Origin: Dehalococcoidia bacterium
Lineage (GTDB): Bacteria > Chloroflexota > Dehalococcoidia > Lucifugimonadales > UBA3495
Direction of reading: 5' to 3'
Assembly: GCA_022450395.1 (NCBI GenBank)
Contig: JAKUQE010000022.1
Coordinates: 1 to 47,067, forward strand
Length of the DNA: 47,067 nt
Positions 22,886-31,010 of this stretch are shown here, one piece after another. Position 1 is the stretch's first letter. The number at the start of each line of letters is the position of its first letter. A model generated the notes under the pieces. It ran no database searches. It saw only the letters and a list, made by a program, of their open reading frames with translations, and was not told where the DNA came from. Made by a program: the position numbers and the translations under genes.

Positions 22886-22915
22886 ATATTAGCTACCTGC
22901 ACCTATCTTTGTCAA
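22886..22915 (-). promoter_or_regulatory. Candidate promoter of the DUF1800-DUF1501-NHL operon
   Basis: On the minus strand TTGACA (22910-22915), an 18-base spacer and TAATAT (22886-22891) lie about 80 bases above the DUF1800 ATG. The -35 is perfect and the -10 matches four of six. The rest of the 232-base divergent gap 22808-23039 shows no gene. Confidence 0.5.
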
Positions 22916-23039
22916 CCGATGCGGGGCGGTGTTCATGGTGACGGCTTTGACCGGAAAACGTCGGAAGGATACACTTCGATGGTACCGCCGGACTCGTTGA
23001 ATCCGGAAAAACGTTACGCATTATTACCCGCGGTTCCCT

Positions 23040-24110
23040 ATGCAAGAATTAGATCGGCTTGCCCGGACGTTTCACCGATTCGCCGAACTGGAATGTCCGG
23101 GGATGTCAGCCCTTTACGAAAGCCTGTGCAATAGCCTGGCCGAAGACCGGGACCTGTTGGCTATCGCCGCCGATGCGCGTTCGGGCCAGCCGGTACCGAA
23201 CCTGTTCATGGCCGCGGTTCATTGGTTGCTGCTTGAAGGCGTCCGACATCCGGTGTCGGACTACTATCCAGATATTAGCCCGGAGATGACAGTTCATGGA
23301 GACCCGTACCCGATCTTCCGGACTTTTTGCCTGGAACACCGCGAGGAAATCGTCGACCTGATAAGTACCCGGCTGGTGCAGACTAACGTGGTGCGGCGCT
23401 GCGCGGTGCTTCTGCCCGCCATTGCCGTAGCCATGGGCCGGGACGCGGGTCAGCCTCTTACTCTGGTGGAAATTGGAACCAGCGCGGGATTGAATCTGCT
23501 GTGGGACCGGTATCTCTATTCCTATAGTGATGTGCGGCGCTGGGGCGACCCTGATTCCCCGGTCCAATTGTCATCAGTTATCCGGGGAAGCCTGCGCCCT
23601 CGGTTGCCCGGATCCATCCCCCAGGCTGTCTTTCGAGTTGGTCTGGACCTTAACCCGGTGGATATTCGTGACCCGGATGCGGTAGATTGGCTGCGGGCTT
23701 TGGTCTGGCCGGAGCGGGATGACGAAGCCCGGATGCTGGAATATGCAGTGGAAATGGCCAAGGACGACCCTCCCCTGCTATTGGCCGGCGACGCCTTGGA
23801 GTTGCTGCCCGAGGTATTAGAATCTATCCCATCCGATTCGACTTTGTGCCTGTACCACTCAAATACATTGAACCAGTTTCCTCGGGAGGCACGAGAAAGA
23901 TTTCTCGAAATGGTCGAAGAGCACGGTTCGGTCCGGGACCTCAACCTGATCTCCGTGGAAGGGCGGGCGGGGCGGCACCACTGCGCCGTCGAGTTGACCC
24001 AGTACCAAAACGGTCTTAAAACGAACCGGCGTCTGGCGGACAACGACAGCCACGGGAATTGGATCCAGTGGCTTGAGACGGATGATCCGCAGACGGGTTC
24101 TAAATATTGA
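23040..24110 (+). CDS. DUF2332 family protein (methyltransferase-like)
   Basis: A 356-residue protein of the DUF2332 family. The central motif LVEIGTSAGLNLLWDRY (about residues 142-158) resembles the glycine-rich loop of Rossmann-type methyltransferases, and LCLYHSNTLNQFP further on could be the next strand. An S-adenosylmethionine-binding role is inferred from this motif only. The N-terminal third is helical (FHRFAELECPGMSALYESL). No Shine-Dalgarno sequence precedes the ATG at 23040, so it may be leaderless or start elsewhere. It diverges from the DUF1800 operon and is followed by a lipoprotein gene on the same strand. Confidence 0.8.
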   Translation: MQELDRLARTFHRFAELECPGMSALYESLCNSLAEDRDLLAIAADARSGQPVPNLFMAAVHWLLLEGVRHPVSDYYPDISPEMTVHGDPYPIFRTFCLEHREEIVDLISTRLVQTNVVRRCAVLLPAIAVAMGRDAGQPLTLVEIGTSAGLNLLWDRYLYSYSDVRRWGDPDSPVQLSSVIRGSLRPRLPGSIPQAVFRVGLDLNPVDIRDPDAVDWLRALVWPERDDEARMLEYAVEMAKDDPPLLLAGDALELLPEVLESIPSDSTLCLYHSNTLNQFPREARERFLEMVEEHGSVRDLNLISVEGRAGRHHCAVELTQYQNGLKTNRRLADNDSHGNWIQWLETDDPQTGSKY

Positions 24111-24142
24111 CTCAGGGAAGTTCCTAGGTCCGAGAATCAAAG

Positions 24143-24163
24143 TATAATTTGTATCGTGGATAA
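24143..24163 (+). promoter_or_regulatory. Candidate promoter of the lipoprotein gene
   Basis: A perfect TATAAT (24143-24148) lies 48 bases before the lipoprotein start at 24197, with no good -35. CGTGGATAA at 24155-24163 just downstream resembles a DnaA box, probably by chance. Confidence 0.3.
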
Positions 24164-24196
24164 ATGTGGGCTGGAGCCAGATGGCTAAGGAATTAT

Positions 24197-25006
24197 ATGT
24201 ACCCTCCCCTCCTAGTTTCCAAGCGGACAATCATGATTCTAGCCGTGTGCCTGATATCTATTGTTGCGTCTTCTTGTGACGGTGACCCAGGGCCAGCGCC
24301 AAGAAGGGCGCTGCGGTTTGAGCGAGTATCTTCGGCGACAGGAGTGCCCTTAACGCCCGCTGTCACCCCCGACATCAGCGCAACGATAAGTGCGGCCTTC
24401 CCCGTCAACACGCAGCCCGGAGGCCAAGCTCCGGTCGTACCAGCAGAGGCCACCTATTCGGTCATCCAAACAAACATCGTCACCGGTATCAGGAAAAGCA
24501 TCGATGTACGCCTAGACGAGGAAGTGTCCGAAGCTTCACTGCGAGCCATCGCCCTTGAGTTAAAATCGGGCGATTCTCGGCATTACGAACGTACCTTCAT
24601 CGTGTATTACTTGCCGGGGATGCCGGTGGGAGGCGGAGGTTGGGCTACCACTCATTTCGACCCGGGTCTGGAGGTGCGCATCCTTGGCCTCGCCGGGCAG
24701 GAAGAGCGAGCCGATCCGAGTGGGCCTCTCATCTCCACCCGTGAAGACATCGGTACGTGGTTGGACGATGTCACCGGTAGCCAGATCGTGATGTACAGTG
24801 AGGGCGGCAAATCGTACGTGGAACACTATTTCAAAGATGGAAGTTTCTTGAAGGACGAATTGGTCGATAAGCCTTCGCCCTTAGGTCAACGGTTAGAATC
24901 GAAAGGTGGATCCGAATTAGGCCGCCACTGGGTTGTCGACTCTTTCGGGAACCTGCAGATCCGGGACAACGTTGGTCTTATCTCTACCGCAAAGCGAATC
25001 AAGTGA
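24197..25006 (+). CDS. Hypothetical lipoprotein
   Basis: A 269-residue protein with a lipoprotein signal: basic SKR, a hydrophobic stretch IMILAVCLISIV, then the lipobox VASSC with Cys27 as the lipidated residue. AAGGA 5 bases upstream selects the ATG at 24197; the frame is open to an earlier ATG at 24164 without a ribosome site. A Pro/Thr/Ala-rich linker (about residues 30-85) leads to a globular domain beginning TYSVIQTNIVTGIRKSIDVR, with a Gly-rich segment MPVGGGGWATTHFDPGLEV. I do not recognise the domain. The order of strands and the FIVYYLPGM segment suggest an extracellular binding or processing domain, but no function can be assigned. Confidence 0.7.
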   Translation: MYPPLLVSKRTIMILAVCLISIVASSCDGDPGPAPRRALRFERVSSATGVPLTPAVTPDISATISAAFPVNTQPGGQAPVVPAEATYSVIQTNIVTGIRKSIDVRLDEEVSEASLRAIALELKSGDSRHYERTFIVYYLPGMPVGGGGWATTHFDPGLEVRILGLAGQEERADPSGPLISTREDIGTWLDDVTGSQIVMYSEGGKSYVEHYFKDGSFLKDELVDKPSPLGQRLESKGGSELGRHWVVDSFGNLQIRDNVGLISTAKRIK

Positions 25007-25054
25007 ACCGTGGTAGTCGGCCTTCTGGGCCTAACGGTAACGTACAGAGTTAAA

Positions 25055-25125
25055 ACTCACCACGGAGGGCACAGAGACTGCGGAGAGATTTGCCCTGCTA
25101 CCAAAAATCCCCGCGTACTCCGCAG
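25055..25125. repeat. Intergenic inverted repeat with ACCACGGAGG-type sequence
   Basis: CTGCGGAG (25078-25085) and CTCCGCAG (25118-25125) form an 8-base inverted repeat. The left flank CACCACGGAGGGCACAGAGA resembles a dispersed intergenic motif common in bacteria. It lies between the convergent lipoprotein and MmgE/PrpD genes and has no T-run typical of a terminator. Confidence 0.4.
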
Positions 25126-25144
25126 CGACGATTAACAGCTATTC

Positions 25145-26524
25145 TTAGGCAGCCCCGTCTCCTCGCAAAAGATCAGCTATGTGCCGGACGTCTGGTAGTT
25201 GTTCCAGTTCGTTTAGTCCGGCCACAAGTTCTTGGGTGTCGTCCGTGGTTAGGATAGTTGACGCGCAATCACGGAACTTGTCGATAATTTCGTTCATGGT
25301 CACCCCTCTTAAAGCACCTTCGCTGATCCGGTCAACTCTCTCGGTTAATACCGTCCCGTCTTTCAAGTGCACCGCCACCTGGTTGTAGGACTCGACCCAG
25401 CTTGGCTGCCCTTGAAAATCGGCCGAGCGGCGCATGGTGACCTTGCGTATGAGGTCCTGGGCTTCGGGGCGCAACACCTGTTGGTCGGTGAACGCGTCCA
25501 TGCCGACCTTACCGTCCAGAACGGCCGCAGCCAGACAGTACTGCATGCTGAACTTCCCTTCCAAGGCTGATTGCGGCCGGTCGTGGATCAGGGAGCGGGG
25601 AGGGTCGAAGTCCACAAGCACGTCGATCTTCTCGATGTCGGCGGCATTCAACGGCGAACGGTCCAAGATTCGGGTGGTGGCGTCCAACGCCAGGTGGGCG
25701 CTGCCGCAACAGGGGTACTTTTTGATCTCGATGCCCGATTCGACCAGATAACAGGTTTTGCCGAGATTCTCTAATATCCGGTCCGCTTCGTATCCTCCTC
25801 CCCCGGAAAAAGCGTGCAAGAAGCCGAACCGTCCCTCAATGGCATCCAAGCTGGCGGTAAAACCGGCGGCGACCAACTGGGCGGCGGTGACTCCGGTACG
25901 GCAAGCGGCCCCGGCGTGGAACGGCTTGGTCATGGTGCCAAAGTTTTGCCGGAGGCCGGCGGCCTGGGACGCGGCCAGGGAGATGGCCATGGCGGTCTGA
26001 TCCCGGTCCAGCTTCAAGATGCGAGAGGCGGCAACCGCCGCGCCCAAAGCTCCCAAGGGCCCGGTGGGATGCCAGCCCAATTCGTCGTAATATTCCGGGC
26101 TCATGGCCTCACCGATGCTGCAGGCCACTTCGAAGCCCAGCATATAGGCCATGAGCATTTCCAGCCCCGTGGCTCCTTGGGATTCGGCCAAAGCCAGAGC
26201 CGGCGGCATAAGCACGGCGGTGGGGTGACCCTTGAGAGCACGGGTAATGTCGTCGTAATCCAGGGCGTGGGAAATGGCTCCGTTGACTTGGGCCGCGTCG
26301 GCGGCGGATGTCTTGAAGCCCCGCCCGATCACGCTGGCCGACGCCCCGGCCCCGTTGGCCTGGACGAATTCCGACAAAATGTCTGCCAATGGCTCGCGGC
26401 TACCCGCCAAGGCACAACCCAGGCAATCCATGATCGCGCCCTTGGCCGCCTGGATTCCATCGGGCGGGAAATCCTCCAATTGGGTGGATACTACATAGTC
26501 GGCGATTCTACGGGTGATCTCCAT
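25145..26524 (-). CDS. MmgE/PrpD family protein
   Basis: This family holds 2-methylcitrate dehydratase, cis-aconitate decarboxylase and iminodisuccinate epimerase, all acting on small di- and tricarboxylic acids in the cytoplasm. AGGAGG 6 bases upstream selects the ATG at 26524 (459 residues); the 19-codon extension to 26581 is not conserved. Candidate active-site positions by comparison with cis-aconitate decarboxylase are the HALDYDD block (86-92), His100 in KGHPTA, His152 in GWHPTG, Lys200 in TMTKPFHAG and the Lys of IKKYPCC (267-273). These are shared across much of the family, so the reaction cannot be assigned. It diverges from the double CoA-transferase across a 342-base regulatory gap. 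Confidence 0.9.
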   Translation of the reverse strand: MEITRRIADYVVSTQLEDFPPDGIQAAKGAIMDCLGCALAGSREPLADILSEFVQANGAGASASVIGRGFKTSAADAAQVNGAISHALDYDDITRALKGHPTAVLMPPALALAESQGATGLEMLMAYMLGFEVACSIGEAMSPEYYDELGWHPTGPLGALGAAVAASRILKLDRDQTAMAISLAASQAAGLRQNFGTMTKPFHAGAACRTGVTAAQLVAAGFTASLDAIEGRFGFLHAFSGGGGYEADRILENLGKTCYLVESGIEIKKYPCCGSAHLALDATTRILDRSPLNAADIEKIDVLVDFDPPRSLIHDRPQSALEGKFSMQYCLAAAVLDGKVGMDAFTDQQVLRPEAQDLIRKVTMRRSADFQGQPSWVESYNQVAVHLKDGTVLTERVDRISEGALRGVTMNEIIDKFRDCASTILTTDDTQELVAGLNELEQLPDVRHIADLLRGDGAA

Positions 26525-26866
26525 CAGAGGCCTCCTGCCTAACAGGATACGGTCTTTCTGAGACCATAGCACAGAAGGCAATATTTCACTGGCTGTGCTA
26601 TCGGCGTACTAAGCGACTTATCCACTATACCCGGACAGGAGTGGATAATCCTATAAGGAACGCCTTTCACACCGGTTGATAGCCGGCCTATTATCGTGTC
26701 CAATTCCTTGGTACGCCGCCCTAACACGTGGATAAATTGTACTGTCCGGTTGATAAGTCCCAGTTGGAATCCAGCTTGACACCAATCGGCATTCAACTGT
26801 ACTTGCCAGCGCATTTGCCGGTGGCCGGATATCCCAGCGGCAGCCTCAATGTGGGGACGAATATAG
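26525..26866. other. 342-base divergent regulatory region without a gene
   Basis: It holds an inverted repeat TTATCCACT (26618-26626) / AGTGGATAA (26640-26648), a third related site CGTGGATAA (26727-26735), and a direct repeat CCGGTTGATA (26672-26681 and 26746-26755, 74 bases apart). The GTGGATAA motif is DnaA-box-like, but the repeated and paired layout between divergent catabolic genes fits operators of a local regulator equally well. I see no gene here. Confidence 0.5.
26776..26803 (+). promoter_or_regulatory. Candidate promoter of the CoA-transferase gene
   Basis: A perfect TTGACA (26776-26781), a 16-base spacer and TGTACT (26798-26803, four of six) lie about 63 bases before the GTG start at 26867. 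Confidence 0.4.
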
Positions 26867-29299
26867 GTGATTGACGGCGCATTGCAGGGTGTGCGGGTGG
26901 TGGAATGGGGTAACTTCATCTCGGCCCCATTCTGCGGCAAAGTATTGGCCGAGCTTGGGGCCGACGTCATCAAGGTGGAAGCTCCGATCTCCGGCGACGA
27001 TAGCCGGCGCCACGGTCCATGCCCGGGCGGTGTTGCCGACCAAGAACGCAGCGGCCTGTTCCTGCTGGCTAACATAAACAAACGAGGCGTCAGCCTCGAC
27101 CTCGGATCTCAGAAAGGACGGGAAGTTCTGAACCGGTTGCTGGAAGGGGCCGACGTCTTCCTGTTGAATCAGCGGCCCGATGTCGTTCAAGAGTTGGCCC
27201 TCGACTACGAATCCCTACGACCACGCTTCCCCCAGTTGATCGCCACCGCGATCACCCCGTACGGGCTCACCGGTCCATACAAGGACTACCGGGGTTGCGA
27301 CCTGACGGTTAATGCCCTGGGTGGGCTAAGCTTTGGGACCGGATACCCTCATCGGGAACCGTTAACGACTCCCTTGTACCAGGCTAGCTACCTGGCGGGA
27401 GTCGGGGCAGCGTTCGCTACGGTGACGGCTCTCATCGCCCGGGACTTCTCCGGCCAGGGTCAATCGGTGGACGTGGCTGAAGCCCAGGTGGTGTCGGCGC
27501 TGCTAACCGGTTACCACCTGCCTACATATACATACCGGGGCATAGCCGGCACGCGCGCGGGGAACCGTATGCGGTTGGGGTTGTTCCCAAATTGCGTCCT
27601 GCCTTGCAAGGACGGCTACGTATGCATCGACGCTCCCCAATTGGAGCAATATCAAAGGTTTCTCGCGTTGATGGGAGATCAAACGTGGACGGAGAATCCT
27701 CGCTACCGCAACCGCCGCGCCATGAGCGACGACTATCCCGAGGAAGCGGAAGCCCTCATCACCCCCTGGTTCATGGAGCATACGAAAGAAGAGATCTTGG
27801 ACCTTTGTTTGGAACACCGGGTCCCCTGTGTGCCCGTCCTGAAATTCGACGAGGTCTTGTCCGACCCGCAATTCAACGCCCGCGACTATTTTCAAGAGCT
27901 AGTCCATCCTCGGGCGGGCAGCCTTCGTTACCCCGGCCCACCCTACCGTTTTTTTGCCACTCAGTGCCGGTACGTGCGGCCAGCTCCGGGGTTGGGCCAG
28001 CACAATGAGGAAGTGTTCTGTGGCGAGTTGGGGATAGAAACAGCGGAATTCCAGCAGATGGCCGCGCTACCGCTGAAAAACTACCGGGTGATGGACCTAG
28101 GCACTGCTTGGGCCGGACCCATGGCCACTCAGATGCTGGCCGATATGGGAGACCAGGTGATCAAAGTGGAGAGCCGGGAGCGGATGGACGGCCTTCGGCT
28201 GGGACGGCCCATCGTCGGAGAAGACGCCGCCGGCGGGGACCGTGGGCTTTGGCCTGAATTGCAACCGGTCTTTCACAGCCTCAACCGGAACAAATTGGGG
28301 GTTACGCTTAATCTGAAGACCGTCGAAGGGGTTTCTCTGGCCAAGGAATTGGCCGCCAGTAGCGACGTGGTGGTGGACAATTACTCCCCGGGTGTATTGC
28401 AAAGGTTGGGACTGGGTTATCCGGCATTGCGGCAGGTCCGTCCGGATATTATCTGTGTGTCCATGCCGGCGATGGGGGACACCGGACCGCTTCGCGACGT
28501 TCTGGCTTACGCCCCAATCATACAGGCATTATCCGGTTTCATGAGCCGGGTGGGCTACCAAGAGAATGAGCTACTGGTGGGAGAGTTTCAGGCCCCCTGG
28601 AGCGACGCTGTGTCTTCCATCCATGCCTCATTGGCCCTAGCCGCCGCTATCCGGCATCGGAACCGGACCGGTGAGGGCCAATACATAGAAGTTGCCCAGT
28701 TGGAAGCGACCGCCTCCATGCTTGGGGAAGCCGTTTTGGATTACCAAATGACTGGCCGCGTTGCCGGCCCCCAAGGGAACGCCGACATCGAGTGGGCGCC
28801 CCACAACAACTACCCTTGCGCCGGAGAGGACAAGTGGGTAGCCATCGCCGCGGCCACGGAAGAGGAATGGCAGGGCTTTTGCCGCGCTCTGGGAAACCCG
28901 GACTGGTGCTCCGGCCCCCGCTTCTCCGGCAGAACCGGCCGTATGGCCCACCGGCGGGAACTGGACGAGTACGTGGCGGCTTGGACCACGGTGCGCTCGG
29001 TGGACAAAGTTGTTGGGGTATTACAGGCGAACGGTGTCGCGGCGATGGGGGTGATGAACATTGAGGACCAGTTCTTGGACCCTCACTGGCGAGCTCGCCG
29101 GACCTATGCCGAGATCGAGCACCCGCACGTGGGGGCCGAGTGGGTTTATGGAGTACCCTGGGTGCTGGGCGATACGCCGGGTGAGGTACATACACCGGCG
29201 CCGACACTGGGACAGCACAACGAATTTGTGTTCCATCAACTCTTGGGCGTGCCCATTGAGCGGCTGGAACGACTGCGGTCGGAAAAGGTTATATACTGA
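26867..29299 (+). CDS. Tandem CaiB/BaiF (family III) CoA-transferase fusion
   Basis: Family III CoA-transferases move CoA between carboxylic acids via an aspartyl-CoA intermediate. This 810-residue protein is twice the usual ~400 and contains two copies of the fold. Domain 1 (about 1-395) opens GVRVVEWGNFISAPFCGKVL with LGADVIKVEAP. Domain 2 (about 402-800) opens YRVMDLGTAWAGPMATQMLA with MGDQVIKVES. Aligned with formyl-CoA transferase (VAMQDAV, catalytic Asp169), domain 1 has VAEAQVV with Gln207 and domain 2 has VAQLEAT with Glu613, so neither keeps the canonical Asp. Glu occurs at this place in racemase relatives; Gln suggests domain 1 is inactive or structural. The start is a GTG without a strong ribosome site. 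It heads a plus-strand group with an MFS transporter and a dehydratase. Confidence 0.9.
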   Translation: MIDGALQGVRVVEWGNFISAPFCGKVLAELGADVIKVEAPISGDDSRRHGPCPGGVADQERSGLFLLANINKRGVSLDLGSQKGREVLNRLLEGADVFLLNQRPDVVQELALDYESLRPRFPQLIATAITPYGLTGPYKDYRGCDLTVNALGGLSFGTGYPHREPLTTPLYQASYLAGVGAAFATVTALIARDFSGQGQSVDVAEAQVVSALLTGYHLPTYTYRGIAGTRAGNRMRLGLFPNCVLPCKDGYVCIDAPQLEQYQRFLALMGDQTWTENPRYRNRRAMSDDYPEEAEALITPWFMEHTKEEILDLCLEHRVPCVPVLKFDEVLSDPQFNARDYFQELVHPRAGSLRYPGPPYRFFATQCRYVRPAPGLGQHNEEVFCGELGIETAEFQQMAALPLKNYRVMDLGTAWAGPMATQMLADMGDQVIKVESRERMDGLRLGRPIVGEDAAGGDRGLWPELQPVFHSLNRNKLGVTLNLKTVEGVSLAKELAASSDVVVDNYSPGVLQRLGLGYPALRQVRPDIICVSMPAMGDTGPLRDVLAYAPIIQALSGFMSRVGYQENELLVGEFQAPWSDAVSSIHASLALAAAIRHRNRTGEGQYIEVAQLEATASMLGEAVLDYQMTGRVAGPQGNADIEWAPHNNYPCAGEDKWVAIAAATEEEWQGFCRALGNPDWCSGPRFSGRTGRMAHRRELDEYVAAWTTVRSVDKVVGVLQANGVAAMGVMNIEDQFLDPHWRARRTYAEIEHPHVGAEWVYGVPWVLGDTPGEVHTPAPTLGQHNEFVFHQLLGVPIERLERLRSEKVIY

Positions 29300-29451
29300 G
29301 GCATCCGTCGCCCGTCATGCCTTAGTATTCTTTGGTCCCACTTTTCTCTTCTGGCAAGAGACCCTCGTCTACAGCCACCCGCTGTGCTGGCGTGCACTTT
29401 GAGAGCAGGTCACTAAAGATGAAACGGTGACCGGCATTATTCAGCGGTAAT

Positions 29452-30936
29452 GTGTTGGATCCGGAAAATCCTGTTTGGTTAAGATTCGTCTCAACTGATA
29501 GTCGGCTGGAATCAAAAGCATTGGTTGAATTAAATCCAAAGACTCTATGGGGCCGCCGTAACAATGTGTTCTATGGTTGGTGGATCGTCGTCGTCAGCGC
29601 GATTATCGACGCGTTGAAGCACGGTACCTTCAATCGGGGCTTTACCTTGTACGTTCTCCCATTACGGCAAGAACTGGGTATCGGTGTGGCTGCCATCTCT
29701 GTCGCCGACATGTTGGGGCGCATGGTGGCGGGCATCCTGGGCCCACTGGCCGGATACGCCACCGACCGCTTGGGCGCGCGGACGATGCTGATATTTGGCG
29801 GCGTCGCGTCGGGCGTGGGTTTCATCCTGCTGACGTTAACCAAAAGCTACGGGTATTTCCTGTTGGTTTTCGTGGGGCTGCTTTCCCTGGGCTTCCGGGC
29901 GGGCTACAACAACGCGACAGTCCCCGCTTTGAACCAGTGGTTTCGTAGGAGACGAAGCCTGGCCATGTCTACCGCCTCCACCGGCACCGGGCTGGGCGGA
30001 TTTCTGGTGACGCCGCTGATGGGATTGCTGGTGCTCACCGTAGGATGGCGCACGGCGGCTATGGTGTCGGGCATCGGAATCATCATCATCGTTGTTCCCT
30101 TGGCTCTGCTGGTGAGGCGTACTCCTGAGAGCATGGGTTTGCTACCGGATGGGGACCCGCCGCCGGACGCTGTGGTTGCCGGCCAAACAGAATCGGGGCT
30201 GCTTGGCGGGCGAGGAAGGGAACCCCACGATGCATCTAGAGTCGCCGCGCCGTTACGGCAAATGGTTAGAGACCCCGACTTTACCGCTAAGGAAGCCTTA
30301 TCCACCGTCTCCTTTTGGCTTGTCGTATTGGCCGTGGGTCTGCGTAACACCGTCCATTCGGGAATGTCATTTCTACTGGCTCCGGTGATGGTCTGGTTCC
30401 TGGAGGGCGAGATTGCTCGCGGGGAGGTTGGTCTCTCCAGCGCTGCGCTAGCCGCCCTATTTATCGGGGGATTGTCCCTGGGCACCATGATATTCAACCC
30501 TGTGGTGGGGTGGATGGGAGATAAATGGTCCAAGGAGAAACTTAGCTCGGTTGCGATGGCAACCGGCGTGGTGGCCCTATTATCGATCTTGAACCAGAGC
30601 GGCCACATTTGGCAGTTGGCAATCTTTGTCGTTTTGCTGGCCTTCTCGGAAAGCGCGAATCCGCTGGCTTGGGCCATAATGGGGGACTACTTTGGACGGA
30701 GGAGCTACGCCACACTTCGGGGATGGCAACATCTTCCCGACCAGATGATGTCCATGAGCACTCCGGTGTGGATGGGCTGGATCTTCGACCATAACGAGTC
30801 CGGATATTATTGGGCGCTGATTCCTTTGGCGGTTATCTACGGGCTGGCGGCCGCCTGTTACCTGATCATTCCCCGCCCCCGTCCGCCTGCTCGCCTTCGC
30901 CGCCGGAGGTCCGGGCAAGCTTTAGGATCAGCCTGA
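29452..30936 (+). CDS. Major facilitator superfamily transporter
   Basis: An inner-membrane transporter of up to 494 residues with about 12 helices. The first helix is FYGWWIVVVSAIIDA, and the MFS loop signature appears as ATDRLGARTMLIFGG after helix 2-3; the second-half counterpart is GWMGDKWSKEKLSSVAMA. The long central loop (about residues 225-275) is hydrophilic. The start is uncertain: a GTG at 29452 fits the longest frame without a clear Shine-Dalgarno, and a later start near the first helix is possible. It follows the double CoA-transferase by 152 bases and precedes the broken dehydratase, so uptake of the carboxylate processed by these enzymes is a reasonable inference. The C-terminal tail is Arg/Pro-rich (PRPRPPARLRRRR). 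Confidence 0.85.
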   Translation: MLDPENPVWLRFVSTDSRLESKALVELNPKTLWGRRNNVFYGWWIVVVSAIIDALKHGTFNRGFTLYVLPLRQELGIGVAAISVADMLGRMVAGILGPLAGYATDRLGARTMLIFGGVASGVGFILLTLTKSYGYFLLVFVGLLSLGFRAGYNNATVPALNQWFRRRRSLAMSTASTGTGLGGFLVTPLMGLLVLTVGWRTAAMVSGIGIIIIVVPLALLVRRTPESMGLLPDGDPPPDAVVAGQTESGLLGGRGREPHDASRVAAPLRQMVRDPDFTAKEALSTVSFWLVVLAVGLRNTVHSGMSFLLAPVMVWFLEGEIARGEVGLSSAALAALFIGGLSLGTMIFNPVVGWMGDKWSKEKLSSVAMATGVVALLSILNQSGHIWQLAIFVVLLAFSESANPLAWAIMGDYFGRRSYATLRGWQHLPDQMMSMSTPVWMGWIFDHNESGYYWALIPLAVIYGLAAACYLIIPRPRPPARLRRRRSGQALGSA

Positions 30937-31010
30937 TTCGGTGGGGTACAATTGCTAGCCTGCGGAATCGCACGACGTCAAATACGGATTACCTATTAAG
31001 AGGTGAAGAC

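Noticed and set aside
26600-26760. This intergenic region as the chromosome origin, because of DnaA-box-like motifs.
   Set aside because: It lies between catabolic genes and the sites are arranged as an inverted pair; the gap after dnaA is a better candidate.
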